Source: an uncultured Chryseobacterium sp.
GTDB lineage: Bacteria; Bacteroidota; Bacteroidia; Flavobacteriales; Weeksellaceae
Reading direction: 5' to 3'
Assembly: GCA_913775525.1 (NCBI GenBank)
Contig: CAJYLH010000045.1
Span: forward strand, 1-46,315
Length of the DNA: 46,315 nucleotides
A model generated the notes under the pieces. The model saw nothing but the letters and a program-made list of their open reading frames with translations, was not told where the DNA came from and did not search any database. Position 1 is the stretch's first letter. Each line of letters opens with the position of its first letter. Position numbers and translations under genes: made by a program. Of the stretch, positions 32,674-41,064 are shown one piece after another.

Positions 32674-34356
32674 ATGAAAAAGATTTTGTTGGCTGCTGTT
32701 TTCCTGACAGGTTTCAGCTTTGGTTTTGCTCAGCAAGCACAGGATAAAAAACTCGATCCTAAGGAGGATAAGGATTTGATGACATGGTATCATAAAGATT
32801 TTGCTACCACAAAAGTATATGGAATCAATACCGAAAATGCATATAAATTCTTAGAATCCAAAGGTCTTAAACCTAAAACGGTTATCGTTGGGGTTTTAGA
32901 CAGCGGTGTTCAGGTAGACCATCCCGGCTTGGTTAAAAATATCTGGACTAATCCTAACGAAGTTCCTGGAAATGGTAAGGATGATGACGGTAACGGATAC
33001 ATTGATGATGTTCACGGATGGAACTTTATCGGCGGAAAAAATGGGGATATTGATGTAGACAATATGGAAGTTACAAGAGTGGTTGCCAAATACAAGCCCG
33101 TTTTTGAAGGGGAAGACTCCACTAAGAACAAAGCAAATCAGGCTAAAATGCCGGAAGAGTTTGCGATGTACATGAAAGCCAAAGAACTTTTTACCGATAA
33201 GAGTACAGAAGCCAGACAAAACCTTCAGACCTATACGATGATCAATACCCTTATCCCTAACATGGTGAAACTGCTGAACGGTAAAGCAGTGACTCCGGAA
33301 AACGTAGCTGCCATACCGGCTCCTACCGATCAGAAGGATGCCATCGCATTGAACGTTTTGAAGCAGGTTTCCCAAAGCCCGGATTTTAAAGGAAAATCGT
33401 CTGCGGAATTTCAAAAATCGATGTCTGAACAGATGAAAGAAGCTATTGATCACTTCGAGCCTCAAAGCAAGCAGTATGACCTTAGCTATGACCCGAGAAA
33501 AGAAATCGTGGGAGATAATTACGATGATTATTCCGAAAAAAAATATGGTAACAACCACTATGAGGGGCCTGATGCAGAGCACGGAACCCATGTTGCGGGT
33601 ATTATTGCCGGTCTCCCTCAGGGAAAAGAAGTACAGTACGGAGTTGCCTCCAGGGTAGCGAAGATCATGTCTGTAAGAACGGTGCCGAACGGCGATGAAA
33701 GAGATAAGGACGTGGCTAATGCCATCAGATACGCAGTAGACAATGGAGCTAAAGTACTGAACATGAGCTTTGGTAAGCCGCTTTCTCCAGGTAAAAATGT
33801 CGTTTGGGATGCATTTAAATATGCGCAGGATAAAGGCGTACTTTTGGTAAAGGCTGCCGGTAATGAGAATGAAGATGTTGCTGAGCACATTGCTTATCCT
33901 ACCAATTTTAAAAATGCTACAGATGAAAAGCCATTTGTAAATAATGTTTTGGTAGTAGGAGCAAGTACCAATAACAATGACGCTTTACGAGCGAGCTTCT
34001 CTAATTACAACAAGAACATGGTGAATGTATTCGCACCGGGCGAGCAGATTTATTCTACGGTACCGAAGAATGAATACAGGTACCTTCAGGGAACATCCAT
34101 GGCTTCTCCTGTAGTTGCTGGTGCAGCAGCAGTGCTTCTGGCTTATATGCCGGGACTGAAGCCTGACCAGATCATCGAGTCACTGGTTAAATCCAGCAAT
34201 CCGAGTACAGCCAATCAGTTTAACAGCTATTCGCAGGCAGGTGGTGTGATCGATCTTGAGAAAGCTGCAGAATATGCCTATACGCATTTCTATAACGGCA
34301 AATCCGGATCTGCTAAAAAAGCAGCAAAACCATCCAGAAAAACAGTAAAGAAATAA
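32674..34356 (+). CDS. S8 family serine peptidase (subtilase), secreted
   Basis: The 560-residue exported protease has a Sec signal peptide (1 to about 19, FGFAQ end). The catalytic triad is visible: Asp76 in VGVLDSGVQVDHPG, His303 in HGTHVAGIIAG, and Ser475 in GTSMASPVVAGAAA. Asp to His spacing is 227 residues, against about 32 in subtilisin, so a helical insert of roughly 190 residues (about 110-290) interrupts the catalytic core. The tail is basic (SAKKAAKPSRKTVKK). No C-terminal secretion-system domain is seen. It shares the wbqC transcript or has a promoter within it, and ends at a strong terminator. Confidence 0.93.
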   Translation: MKKILLAAVFLTGFSFGFAQQAQDKKLDPKEDKDLMTWYHKDFATTKVYGINTENAYKFLESKGLKPKTVIVGVLDSGVQVDHPGLVKNIWTNPNEVPGNGKDDDGNGYIDDVHGWNFIGGKNGDIDVDNMEVTRVVAKYKPVFEGEDSTKNKANQAKMPEEFAMYMKAKELFTDKSTEARQNLQTYTMINTLIPNMVKLLNGKAVTPENVAAIPAPTDQKDAIALNVLKQVSQSPDFKGKSSAEFQKSMSEQMKEAIDHFEPQSKQYDLSYDPRKEIVGDNYDDYSEKKYGNNHYEGPDAEHGTHVAGIIAGLPQGKEVQYGVASRVAKIMSVRTVPNGDERDKDVANAIRYAVDNGAKVLNMSFGKPLSPGKNVVWDAFKYAQDKGVLLVKAAGNENEDVAEHIAYPTNFKNATDEKPFVNNVLVVGASTNNNDALRASFSNYNKNMVNVFAPGEQIYSTVPKNEYRYLQGTSMASPVVAGAAAVLLAYMPGLKPDQIIESLVKSSNPSTANQFNSYSQAGGVIDLEKAAEYAYTHFYNGKSGSAKKAAKPSRKTVKK

Positions 34357-34388
34357 TTCTGATCAGACTTCAGAAATAGCAGTATGAG

Positions 34389-34415
34389 AGTCCGGGTCAT
34401 CCCGGACTTTTTTTG
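34389..34415 (+). terminator. Rho-independent terminator after the subtilase gene
   Basis: A perfect 8-bp stem AGTCCGGG/CCCGGACT with a TCAT loop runs into seven T residues. Confidence 0.92.
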
Positions 34416-34477
34416 TTTTGATAAATTATTTTGGCACGGTTTTTTGTGACTTTATACTAACTATAATAAACTAGAGT

Positions 34478-34969
34478 ATGAAAAATTTATTTCTTGCAGG
34501 ATTACTGGGGACATCACTTTTTGCAGTGTCTTGTTCCTCTGTAAAGAACGCTGCCAATTCTCAGAATCATAGAGCTGAATTTTTAAATATGAAGGGGGAC
34601 TGGGAAATCGTAAGCGTAGATTACGATAAAAAGTATAAGATCAAGCCTTTTGATGAAGGAGCGGATATCCAATGTTTCATAGGAAGCCACTGGAGATTGA
34701 TTCCTAATAACTACACAGGAGCTTACACCCTCAATGGTGGCGGATCCTGTCCTTCTCTTACGCAGCCTATAAAATTTGAATCTAAAGGAGGCAATACTTT
34801 TATGTTCAAGAAGATTGCTGCCGGGACCAAAGCCAAACAAAATACGGTAGGATACTCCCTAACCATTGTTGATCAGAATACAGATCAGTTTTCATTAGAA
34901 CAGAATGTTCCGTTTGACGGAGATAACGTAAGAGTCGTATACCATTTCCAAAGAACCGGAATGAGATAA
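34478..34969 (+). CDS. Lipocalin-like lipoprotein
   Basis: The 163-residue protein has a lipoprotein signal ending LFAVSC (Cys19). The mature part has a lipocalin-like start LNMKGDWEIVSVDY, followed by beta-strand-rich sequence including IGSHWRLIPNNYTGAYTLNGGG and ends VRVVYHFQRTGMR. It has two cysteines in the mature region (QCFIGS, GSCPSL). Ligand and role are unknown. It lies 25 nt before the OmpA-family gene and is probably co-transcribed with it. Confidence 0.8.
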   Translation: MKNLFLAGLLGTSLFAVSCSSVKNAANSQNHRAEFLNMKGDWEIVSVDYDKKYKIKPFDEGADIQCFIGSHWRLIPNNYTGAYTLNGGGSCPSLTQPIKFESKGGNTFMFKKIAAGTKAKQNTVGYSLTIVDQNTDQFSLEQNVPFDGDNVRVVYHFQRTGMR

Positions 34970-34994
34970 GTAATAACAACAAAAATTTTAAAAG

Positions 34995-35684
34995 ATGAAA
35001 TTAACAAAAACATATATCGGAGCGTTTTTCTTGTCTTCAGCATTATTGCTGACAAGCTGCGAAACCATTCAGAATTCCAATCACCAGCAGAGAGGTACAG
35101 CCGTAGGAGTTGCTTCCGGTGCTGTGCTCGGCGGGGTATTGGGAAATAATGTAGGAAGTGGTAAAAATGCGGCCTTAGGAGCTGTTTTGGGCGGAATTAT
35201 CGGTGGAGTAGCCGGTAATGTAATCGGTTCCAAAATGGATAAGCAGGCTAAGGAAATTAAAGAAACTTTACCGGGAGCAGAAGTAGAAAGAGTTGGTGAC
35301 GGTATTAAGATTACTTTAAGCGAAAGCATCGTTAATTTTGCTTTCGACTCATCAGACCTTACGGCTGCTGCAAAAACCAATTTAGATAAGTTAGCTCAGG
35401 TGCTTGTCAACAACCCTGATACCAACATTAATATCTATGGACATACAGACAGCAAAGGTTCAGATAGCTATAACATGAATCTTTCTGAAAGAAGAGCGAA
35501 TTCTGTAAAATCCTACCTGATGGGTAAAGGAATTGCATCGTCCAGATTGTTTGCTAAAGGGGAAGGAGAAAGCATGCCGGTAGCCAGCAACGATACCGAT
35601 GCGGGAAGAGCTAAAAACAGAAGAGTTGAGTTTGCTATTACCGCAAACGAAAAAATGATTAACGATGCCCAACAGGGACAGTAA
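34995..35684 (+). CDS. OmpA family lipoprotein with glycine-zipper segment
   Basis: The 229-residue envelope protein has a lipoprotein signal ending LLLTSC (Cys23). A glycine-zipper region (GVASGAVLGGVLGNNVGSG, then GAVLGGIIGGVAGNVIG) covers about 37-80 and could insert in or associate with the membrane. The OmpA/MotB peptidoglycan-binding domain (about 110-220) has VNFAFDSSDLT, IYGHTDSKGSDSYNMNLSERRANSVKSYL and AKNRRVEF. It likely tethers the outer membrane to peptidoglycan. A strong terminator follows. Confidence 0.93.
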   Translation: MKLTKTYIGAFFLSSALLLTSCETIQNSNHQQRGTAVGVASGAVLGGVLGNNVGSGKNAALGAVLGGIIGGVAGNVIGSKMDKQAKEIKETLPGAEVERVGDGIKITLSESIVNFAFDSSDLTAAAKTNLDKLAQVLVNNPDTNINIYGHTDSKGSDSYNMNLSERRANSVKSYLMGKGIASSRLFAKGEGESMPVASNDTDAGRAKNRRVEFAITANEKMINDAQQGQ

Positions 35685-35712
35685 TTAATTAACATATAAA
35701 TATTTTCCAGAT

Positions 35713-35734
35713 AACCGCTTCGGCGGTTTTTTTT
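35713..35734 (+). terminator. Rho-independent terminator after the OmpA gene
   Basis: A 6-bp stem AACCGC/GCGGTT with a TTCG tetraloop is followed by a T-run. Confidence 0.88.
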
Positions 35735-35767
35735 GTATTTTTATCGGTAGAAAATTTTTTAAATTGT

Positions 35768-35775
35768 TATTTTTG
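35768..35775 (+). promoter_or_regulatory. -7 box of the arabinose-donor-like operon
   Basis: TATTTTTG lies 17 nt before the ATG at 35793 and is the only promoter-like signal seen for the four overlapping or abutting genes. Confidence 0.6.
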
Positions 35776-35792
35776 CATCTGAAACCACATAA

Positions 35793-36680
35793 ATGAAGAA
35801 ATATATAAAGCTGCTCCGGGTGGAGCAATGGGTGAAAAACCTGTTTGTTTTTGTTCCCCTCTTTTTTTCAGGCAATATTACCAATGTTGATCTTCTTACC
35901 AAAAGTATTGTTGCATTCGTTATTTTTTCACTTACAGCCAGTGTGGTTTATATCCTTAATGATTACAATGATATTGAAGCAGACCGGAAGCATCCTGAAA
36001 AAAGAAGGCGTCCGTTAGCCAGCGGTGCCATATCGAAAAGACAGGCTGTTGCCATTCTGATTGCCTTACTTGTAATCAATAGTATCGCTGTAGTTCTTGC
36101 TCAGATGTATTTTCATCAGAATTTATGGAAATTTACCGTGATCATAGGCTTTTATTTTGTGATGAACCTGGCTTATACATTCAGGCTGAAGCACGTAGCC
36201 ATTGTAGATATTTCCATTATTGCGGTAGGTTTTGTACTCCGCGTATTATCAGGAGGATACATTACCGGGATCAAAACCTCGCAGTGGGCCATACTCCTTA
36301 CATTTGTCCTTGCGCTGGTTCTGGCCATCGGGAAAAGGAGAGGGGAACTGATCAATGCTCAGGTTTCCGGTAAAACACGGAGGGCTTTGGATGGATATAA
36401 TGTTCAGTTTGCAGACATAACCCTTTCCATCTCTGTAACACTGGCCATCGTATGTTACCTTATGTTTACCTTATCACCAGAAGTCCAGATGCGGTTTCAC
36501 GAAAGGGTATTTTATACGGTTATCTTTGTGGTTTTTGCTTTTCTGCGGTATCTTCAGCAGACACTGGTGTACAACAGGACGGAATCGCCAACCAAAATCG
36601 TGTACAGGGACCGGTACATCCAGGTAACCTTAGTGCTGTGGGTTGCTGCATTTTTAATTCAAATCTACTTTAAAAAATGA
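35793..36680 (+). CDS. Polyprenyl-phosphate 5-phosphoribosyltransferase (UbiA superfamily, DPPR synthase-like)
   Basis: The 295-residue integral membrane prenyltransferase has about eight or nine helices. The start LLRVEQWVKNLFVFVPLFFSG is characteristic of DPPR synthases rather than quinone UbiA enzymes. The first Asp motif is NDYNDIEADRKHP (about 67-79) and is followed by KRRRPLASGAIS. The predicted reaction transfers phosphoribose from PRPP to a polyprenyl phosphate. The next three genes match the following steps. The last 4 nt overlap the oxidoreductase start (ATGA). Confidence 0.88.
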   Translation: MKKYIKLLRVEQWVKNLFVFVPLFFSGNITNVDLLTKSIVAFVIFSLTASVVYILNDYNDIEADRKHPEKRRRPLASGAISKRQAVAILIALLVINSIAVVLAQMYFHQNLWKFTVIIGFYFVMNLAYTFRLKHVAIVDISIIAVGFVLRVLSGGYITGIKTSQWAILLTFVLALVLAIGKRRGELINAQVSGKTRRALDGYNVQFADITLSISVTLAIVCYLMFTLSPEVQMRFHERVFYTVIFVVFAFLRYLQQTLVYNRTESPTKIVYRDRYIQVTLVLWVAAFLIQIYFKK

Positions 36681-37999
36681 AGCCGAATTTTATACAGAAA
36701 GTCACCAACTGGGGCAATTTCCCGGTAGTAGAAAAAGAAATAAAGTCTGAAGACAGCTTCCGTAAAATAAAGGAATTTGTACTCGGCCATAATGAAGTAA
36801 TCGCAAGAGGAAACGGGAGATGCTATGGAGATGCATCATTAGGCGAACATATTTTTTCAACCAAAAAACTCAATAAGTTTATCAGTTTCGACCGGCTGAA
36901 CGGAATCATCGAATGTGAATCCGGCGTTCTTCTTTCCGAAGTCCTGGAAGTCGCTGTTCCGCAGGGCTACTTTCTGTATGTGACACCCGGGACAAAATTT
37001 GTGTCTGTGGGGGGTGCCATTGCCTCAGATGTGCATGGTAAAAACCACCACACTGAAGGATGCTTTTCGGAATATGTCATGGAGTTTCAGCTTATGACGG
37101 AAACCGGTACCATAATTACCTGTTCAAAAGAGGAGAATCAGGATAAATTTTGGGCAACGATTGGCGGAATGGGACTTACAGGCATCATTCTGACGGCAAA
37201 ATTCAAACTTAAAAATATAGAAACAGCTTACATCCGGCAGGAAAGCATCAAAGCTGAAAACCTGGATGAAATATTCCGCCTTTTTGAGGAAAGTGAGAGC
37301 TGGACCTATACGGTAGCGTGGATCGACTGTCTTCAGAAAGGCCCCAATACCGGCAGAAGTATCCTGATGCGGGGAGAACACGCCTTTCAGCATGAATTGC
37401 CGCAGAACCTTTCAGGAAGTCCCTTAAGGCTTAAGAAAAAGATTGAGCCCAATGTCCCGTTTTACTTCCCGGGATTTGTGCTGAATGCACTTACGGTTAA
37501 GATCTTTAATCTGCTGTATTATAAAAAGCAGTCTAAAAAGGAACTTAAAAACTTTACTGATTACGAGACTTTTTTTTATCCTTTAGATGCCATCCATAAC
37601 TGGAACCGCATCTATGGGAAATCAGGGTTTATCCAGTATCAGATGGTCATCCCCAAAGAGAATGGGAGGGAAGGAATGAAAAAAATCCTTGAAACCATTG
37701 CCAACAGCGGAAACGGATCCTTCCTGGCGGTACTGAAACTCTTCGGGAAAAACAATCCGCAGGCGTACAACTCATTTCCTATGGAAGGCTATACGCTCGC
37801 ACTTGATTTTAAAGTCAATGCAAAACTTAAAAAGCTGGTCGATAAGCTGGATGATATCGTACAGGAATTCGGGGGAAGGATTTACCTTACCAAAGACAGC
37901 ATGAGTAGGTCTTCCCTTACCGGTTATCTGAAAAACATCCATAATCCTAAATTTGTGTCCCTTCAGCACAAAAGAATCATAAACAACCATTCATCATGA
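36677..37999 (+). CDS. FAD-dependent oxidoreductase, DprE1-like
   Basis: The 440-residue protein has a FAD-binding PCMH-type domain (EVIARGNGRCYGDASLGEH near 39-57, TPGTKFVSVGGAIASDVHGKN near 104). WATIGGMGLTGIILTAKF near 160 is typical of the DprE1/aldonolactone oxidase group. DprE1 oxidises decaprenylphosphoryl ribose at C2, and DprE2 then reduces it to the arabinose epimer. Linkage to a UbiA-like DPPR synthase and an SDR strongly supports this role. It overlaps both neighbours by 4 nt (ATGA), implying translational coupling. Confidence 0.88.
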   Translation: MKPNFIQKVTNWGNFPVVEKEIKSEDSFRKIKEFVLGHNEVIARGNGRCYGDASLGEHIFSTKKLNKFISFDRLNGIIECESGVLLSEVLEVAVPQGYFLYVTPGTKFVSVGGAIASDVHGKNHHTEGCFSEYVMEFQLMTETGTIITCSKEENQDKFWATIGGMGLTGIILTAKFKLKNIETAYIRQESIKAENLDEIFRLFEESESWTYTVAWIDCLQKGPNTGRSILMRGEHAFQHELPQNLSGSPLRLKKKIEPNVPFYFPGFVLNALTVKIFNLLYYKKQSKKELKNFTDYETFFYPLDAIHNWNRIYGKSGFIQYQMVIPKENGREGMKKILETIANSGNGSFLAVLKLFGKNNPQAYNSFPMEGYTLALDFKVNAKLKKLVDKLDDIVQEFGGRIYLTKDSMSRSSLTGYLKNIHNPKFVSLQHKRIINNHSS

Positions 38000-38721
38000 T
38001 AGTTCTGGGAAGTACATCCGAGGTAGCACAGGCTTTTGTGGAAAAAGCGCTTCAGGAAGGGGAGAAATTTGAAAAAATTTATCTCCTGACCTCTAACAGG
38101 GAAACCACCGAACGGTTTGCCAGGCATATTGATGTGAAGTTCCTTCAGCAGTCTGAAGTCATTGAACTGGACCTGATGAAAGAAATCGATTACAACAGGT
38201 TGGATTCTGTTCATTCCCAGCTGTTGTTCTGTGCGGCAGGATACCTGGGGGAAGGTTCTGAGGAGGGGCTGTATGACAACAGGAACACCGAAAGGATCAT
38301 CAGCATCAACTATTCCCGCCTGGTTCCCGTTATCAATTACTTTGCCCATAAATTCGAAAGCCGCAGATCAGGAACCATTATCGGGCTGTCCTCAGTAGCC
38401 GGTGACCGCGGCAGGCAGAGCAATTTCATCTATGGAAGTGCAAAAGCAGCATTTACCGCTTATCTGAGCGGCTTAAGGAACTATCTTTTTGAAAAGAAAG
38501 TACATGTTATGACGGTAAAGCCAGGCTTTATGGCAACCAAAATGACCGAGGGCATGCCATTGAACCCGGCGCTGACCGCAAGTCCTAAACAGGCGGCGGC
38601 CCATATTTTCAAAGCATACAAAAGCAGGAGAAATATTACCTATGTTTTACCGGTATGGGCAGTGATCATGATGATCATTAGGAACATTCCGGAATTCCTA
38701 TTCAAAAAATTAAAACTATAA
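37996..38721 (+). CDS. Short-chain dehydrogenase/reductase, DprE2-like
   Basis: The 241-residue NAD(P)H-dependent SDR has a nucleotide-binding turn VLGSTSEVAQAF at the N-terminus (compare DprE2-type GxSSEI). The catalytic residues are GLSSVAGDRGRQSNFIYGSAK near 130-150 (Ser, then YxxxK). The predicted job is the second half of the ribose-to-arabinose epimerisation. The C-terminal hydrophobic stretch (YVLPVWAVIMMIIRNIPEFLF) suggests membrane association. It overlaps the DprE1-like gene by 4 nt and abuts the HAD gene with no gap. Confidence 0.87.
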   Translation: MIVLGSTSEVAQAFVEKALQEGEKFEKIYLLTSNRETTERFARHIDVKFLQQSEVIELDLMKEIDYNRLDSVHSQLLFCAAGYLGEGSEEGLYDNRNTERIISINYSRLVPVINYFAHKFESRRSGTIIGLSSVAGDRGRQSNFIYGSAKAAFTAYLSGLRNYLFEKKVHVMTVKPGFMATKMTEGMPLNPALTASPKQAAAHIFKAYKSRRNITYVLPVWAVIMMIIRNIPEFLFKKLKL

Positions 38722-39312
38722 ATGATGAAAAAATTATATTGCTTTGATTTTGACGGGACCATTACCTATAAAGACACCATGTTTATGTATCTCAGGTTTT
38801 ATGATCCAGCCAGGTTCAGGATGCAGTTTTTAAGGCATGTTCCGCTCTTTATTTTGCTTAAACTGAAGCTGGCCGAAACCGAAAAAGTGAAAAAAAGCTT
38901 TATCGGTTCTATCCTTAAAGGCCAGACCCAGGAAAAGATTGAAAAAAAAGCTCAGCAGTTCTTTGAGCAGCACTATCCTAAAATCGTAAGGGAAAACGCG
39001 CTGGACTTTATCCATAATATGGATCGTGAAAGCACCAGGAGCCTTTTGGTTACAGCTTCACTGGATATATGGGCAAAACCCTTTGCAGAAGCCCTTCAAA
39101 TGCAGTTAGTAGCTACCAAAGCGGAATTTCGTAATGGTATTTTTACCGGCAATTTTATCGGTAAAAACTGCAACGGAAAAGAAAAGCTGGTCAGGATACA
39201 GGAAGAGATCCATGATGCTAAATTTGATAAAATTATTGCTTTCGGCGATACTTCCGGAGATAAATATATGCTCAGGTGGGCAAATGAAGGTCATTACCAA
39301 TTTTTTCATTAA
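38722..39312 (+). CDS. HAD-IB family phosphatase, probable polyprenyl-phosphoribose phosphatase
   Basis: The 196-residue HAD phosphatase has motif I CFDFDGTITYKD (about 6-17), motif II LLVTASLD near 112, and motif IV FGDTSGDKYML near 173. HAD-IB enzymes remove phosphate from small or lipid substrates. In this operon the missing step between DPPR synthase and DprE1/DprE2 is dephosphorylation of the phosphoribosyl lipid, so this is the natural candidate. Mycobacteria are thought to use a different (PAP2-type) phosphatase there, so this would be a non-homologous solution. It starts directly after the SDR stop. Confidence 0.82.
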   Translation: MMKKLYCFDFDGTITYKDTMFMYLRFYDPARFRMQFLRHVPLFILLKLKLAETEKVKKSFIGSILKGQTQEKIEKKAQQFFEQHYPKIVRENALDFIHNMDRESTRSLLVTASLDIWAKPFAEALQMQLVATKAEFRNGIFTGNFIGKNCNGKEKLVRIQEEIHDAKFDKIIAFGDTSGDKYMLRWANEGHYQFFH

Positions 39313-39334
39313 TTTTGGATGATAAAATAGGGTC

Positions 39335-39802
39335 ATGAAAAAACTGTTTGCCATAGGATTAGGAACTGTCATCAGCTGTTCCGGAATGCCTTCAGATAAA
39401 ACTTCGCCAATGCAGGACAATGCACAGATCATCATTTCAGAATCCCAGGGAGGTACGGGAAAGCCGGGATTTACCATTCTGAAGAATGAGCAGGAATTCC
39501 AGTCCGTTATCCGTAAGAGCCAGTTTGGCCTTGTAGAAGCAGGAACCGATGTGCAAAGTAAGATCCCTGCTTTTCCCAAAGGAAAAACGGTGGTGCTGTA
39601 TAACCTTGGAACTTTCAATTCCGGAGACCATACGGTAACACACATCAATAATATTTCTGTACAGAACAAAGTATTGTATGTAGAAGTCCCGCAAAAAGTT
39701 TCGGGCGGAATGGAGATCCAGGTGATTTCACATCCGTGGATCATTTTTGCTGTTCCTGCAGGATATCAGTTTAACTCCGTAGAATTAAAATATTCAAAGT
39801 AA
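39335..39802 (+). CDS. Small hypothetical lipoprotein
   Basis: The 155-residue protein begins MKKLFAIGLGTVISCSG, a short lipoprotein signal with Cys15. The rest is beta-rich (TILKNEQEFQSVIRKSQ, KTVVLYNLGTFNSGDHTVTHINN, LYVEVPQKVSGG). The overall pattern resembles PrcB-like or other small beta-sandwich proteins, but I cannot assign a family. It is 22 nt after the HAD gene and 1 nt before the cysteine desulfurase gene, so it may be co-transcribed with either. Confidence 0.7.
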   Translation: MKKLFAIGLGTVISCSGMPSDKTSPMQDNAQIIISESQGGTGKPGFTILKNEQEFQSVIRKSQFGLVEAGTDVQSKIPAFPKGKTVVLYNLGTFNSGDHTVTHINNISVQNKVLYVEVPQKVSGGMEIQVISHPWIIFAVPAGYQFNSVELKYSK

Positions 39803-39803
39803 A

Positions 39804-40979
39804 ATGAATAAAATATATTTAGATAACGCTGCAACAACACCTCTTTCAGAAGAAGTTATCGATGCCATGGTAGATACCATGAAAATGAATTTCGGGAATC
39901 CGTCTTCCACCCACAGCTTTGGACAGGAAGCCAAGATCCTTATCGAAAACGTGAGAAGGCAGATTGCAGATTATCTACACGTCACTCCTGCGGAGATCAT
40001 CTTCACTTCATGCGGGACAGAATCCAACAATATGATCATCAAGTCCAGTGTGGAGCATCTGGGCATTGAAAGGATCATCAGCTCTCCTCTGGAGCATAAA
40101 TGTGTTTCTGAAAGTATCCTGGATATGAAAAACAGGAAAGGGGTAGAGGTCAATTATATCCGTCCTGATGAAAAAGGAGACCTGGACCTTGGCAGGCTGG
40201 AAGAACTGCTGAAAGTTTCTGATAAGAAGACCCTGGTGAGCCTGATGCATGCCAATAATGAGATCGGGAACCTTATTGATATCAAAAGGGTGGCAGAATT
40301 ATGCAAGCAGTACAATGCTTTGTTCCATTCCGATACGGTACAGACCATGGCCCATATGAACCTTGATTTTTCCGACATTATGGTGGATTTTGCTTCATGC
40401 AGCGCCCATAAGTTCCACGGGCCGAAAGGCATCGGCTTTGCATTTATCAGAAAAGCAACCGGCCTGAAAGGCATCATTACCGGTGGGCCTCAGGAAAGAA
40501 GCCTGAGAGCCGGAACAGAAAACGTAGCCGGGATTGTAGGGCTGGGTAAAGCACTGGAGCTTTCCCTTACCCATATGAATGCCTACAGGGACCATATGCA
40601 GACTATAAAGGATTATGCAATTGAAAGATTAAGCACCGAAATCCCTGGAATGAAATTCAACGGAAGAAGTGCTGAGAAAGACAACAGTTTATATACGGTT
40701 TTAAGTGCGTTGCTACCATATAAAAACCCTTTAATTGGACTTCAGCTGGATATGAAAGGTATTGCGATTTCTCAGGGGAGCGCATGTTCTTCCGGAGCTT
40801 CAAAACCTTCCATGGTCATGATGATGGTCTTAACTGAAGATGAAATGGATACCTGTACGCCATTAAGAATATCATTCAGCCACCTGACGACCAAAGCAGA
40901 TATTGATGCATTGGCTACAGCACTGAAAGAAATCTCGGAAGATTTCGTTATAGAAAAAACAAATGTTGAACATAGATAG
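39804..40979 (+). CDS. Cysteine desulfurase (class V aminotransferase, NifS/IscS-like)
   Basis: The 391-residue PLP enzyme takes sulfur from cysteine for Fe-S cluster or tRNA thiolation use. It starts IYLDNAATTPLSEEV. The PLP lysine is Lys203 in CSAHKFHGPKGIG, preceded by the HSDTVQ segment. The active-site cysteine loop is GSACSSGASKPS with Cys328. RAGTENVAGIVGLGKAL is a further family signature. No IscU or tRNA-thiolation gene is adjacent, so the acceptor is unknown. It ends about 85 nt before trxA, whose own promoter follows. Confidence 0.92.
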   Translation: MNKIYLDNAATTPLSEEVIDAMVDTMKMNFGNPSSTHSFGQEAKILIENVRRQIADYLHVTPAEIIFTSCGTESNNMIIKSSVEHLGIERIISSPLEHKCVSESILDMKNRKGVEVNYIRPDEKGDLDLGRLEELLKVSDKKTLVSLMHANNEIGNLIDIKRVAELCKQYNALFHSDTVQTMAHMNLDFSDIMVDFASCSAHKFHGPKGIGFAFIRKATGLKGIITGGPQERSLRAGTENVAGIVGLGKALELSLTHMNAYRDHMQTIKDYAIERLSTEIPGMKFNGRSAEKDNSLYTVLSALLPYKNPLIGLQLDMKGIAISQGSACSSGASKPSMVMMMVLTEDEMDTCTPLRISFSHLTTKADIDALATALKEISEDFVIEKTNVEHR

Positions 40980-41021
40980 TCTTATTTCGTAAAAATCGTA
41001 ATTTTGATTTCGTAATAAGAC
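40979..41021 (+). promoter_or_regulatory. trxA promoter with repeated ATTTCGTAA elements
   Basis: A -7 box TAATTTTG (40999-41006) lies between two identical 9-mers ATTTCGTAA (40984-40992, 41007-41015). A third TCGTAA overlaps the box (40996-41001). The outer ends GTCTTAT (40979-40985) and ATAAGAC (41015-41021) are inverted. This looks like an operator around the promoter; the regulator is unknown. Confidence 0.5.
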
Positions 41022-41064
41022 AATCTTAATCTGATATAATATTAATTTAAATAAAAATAAAAAA

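Noticed and set aside
32896-33888. Minus-strand 330-codon frame inside the subtilase gene
   Set aside because: It is fully antisense to a gene with an intact catalytic triad and signal peptide. Its translation has no recognisable domain.
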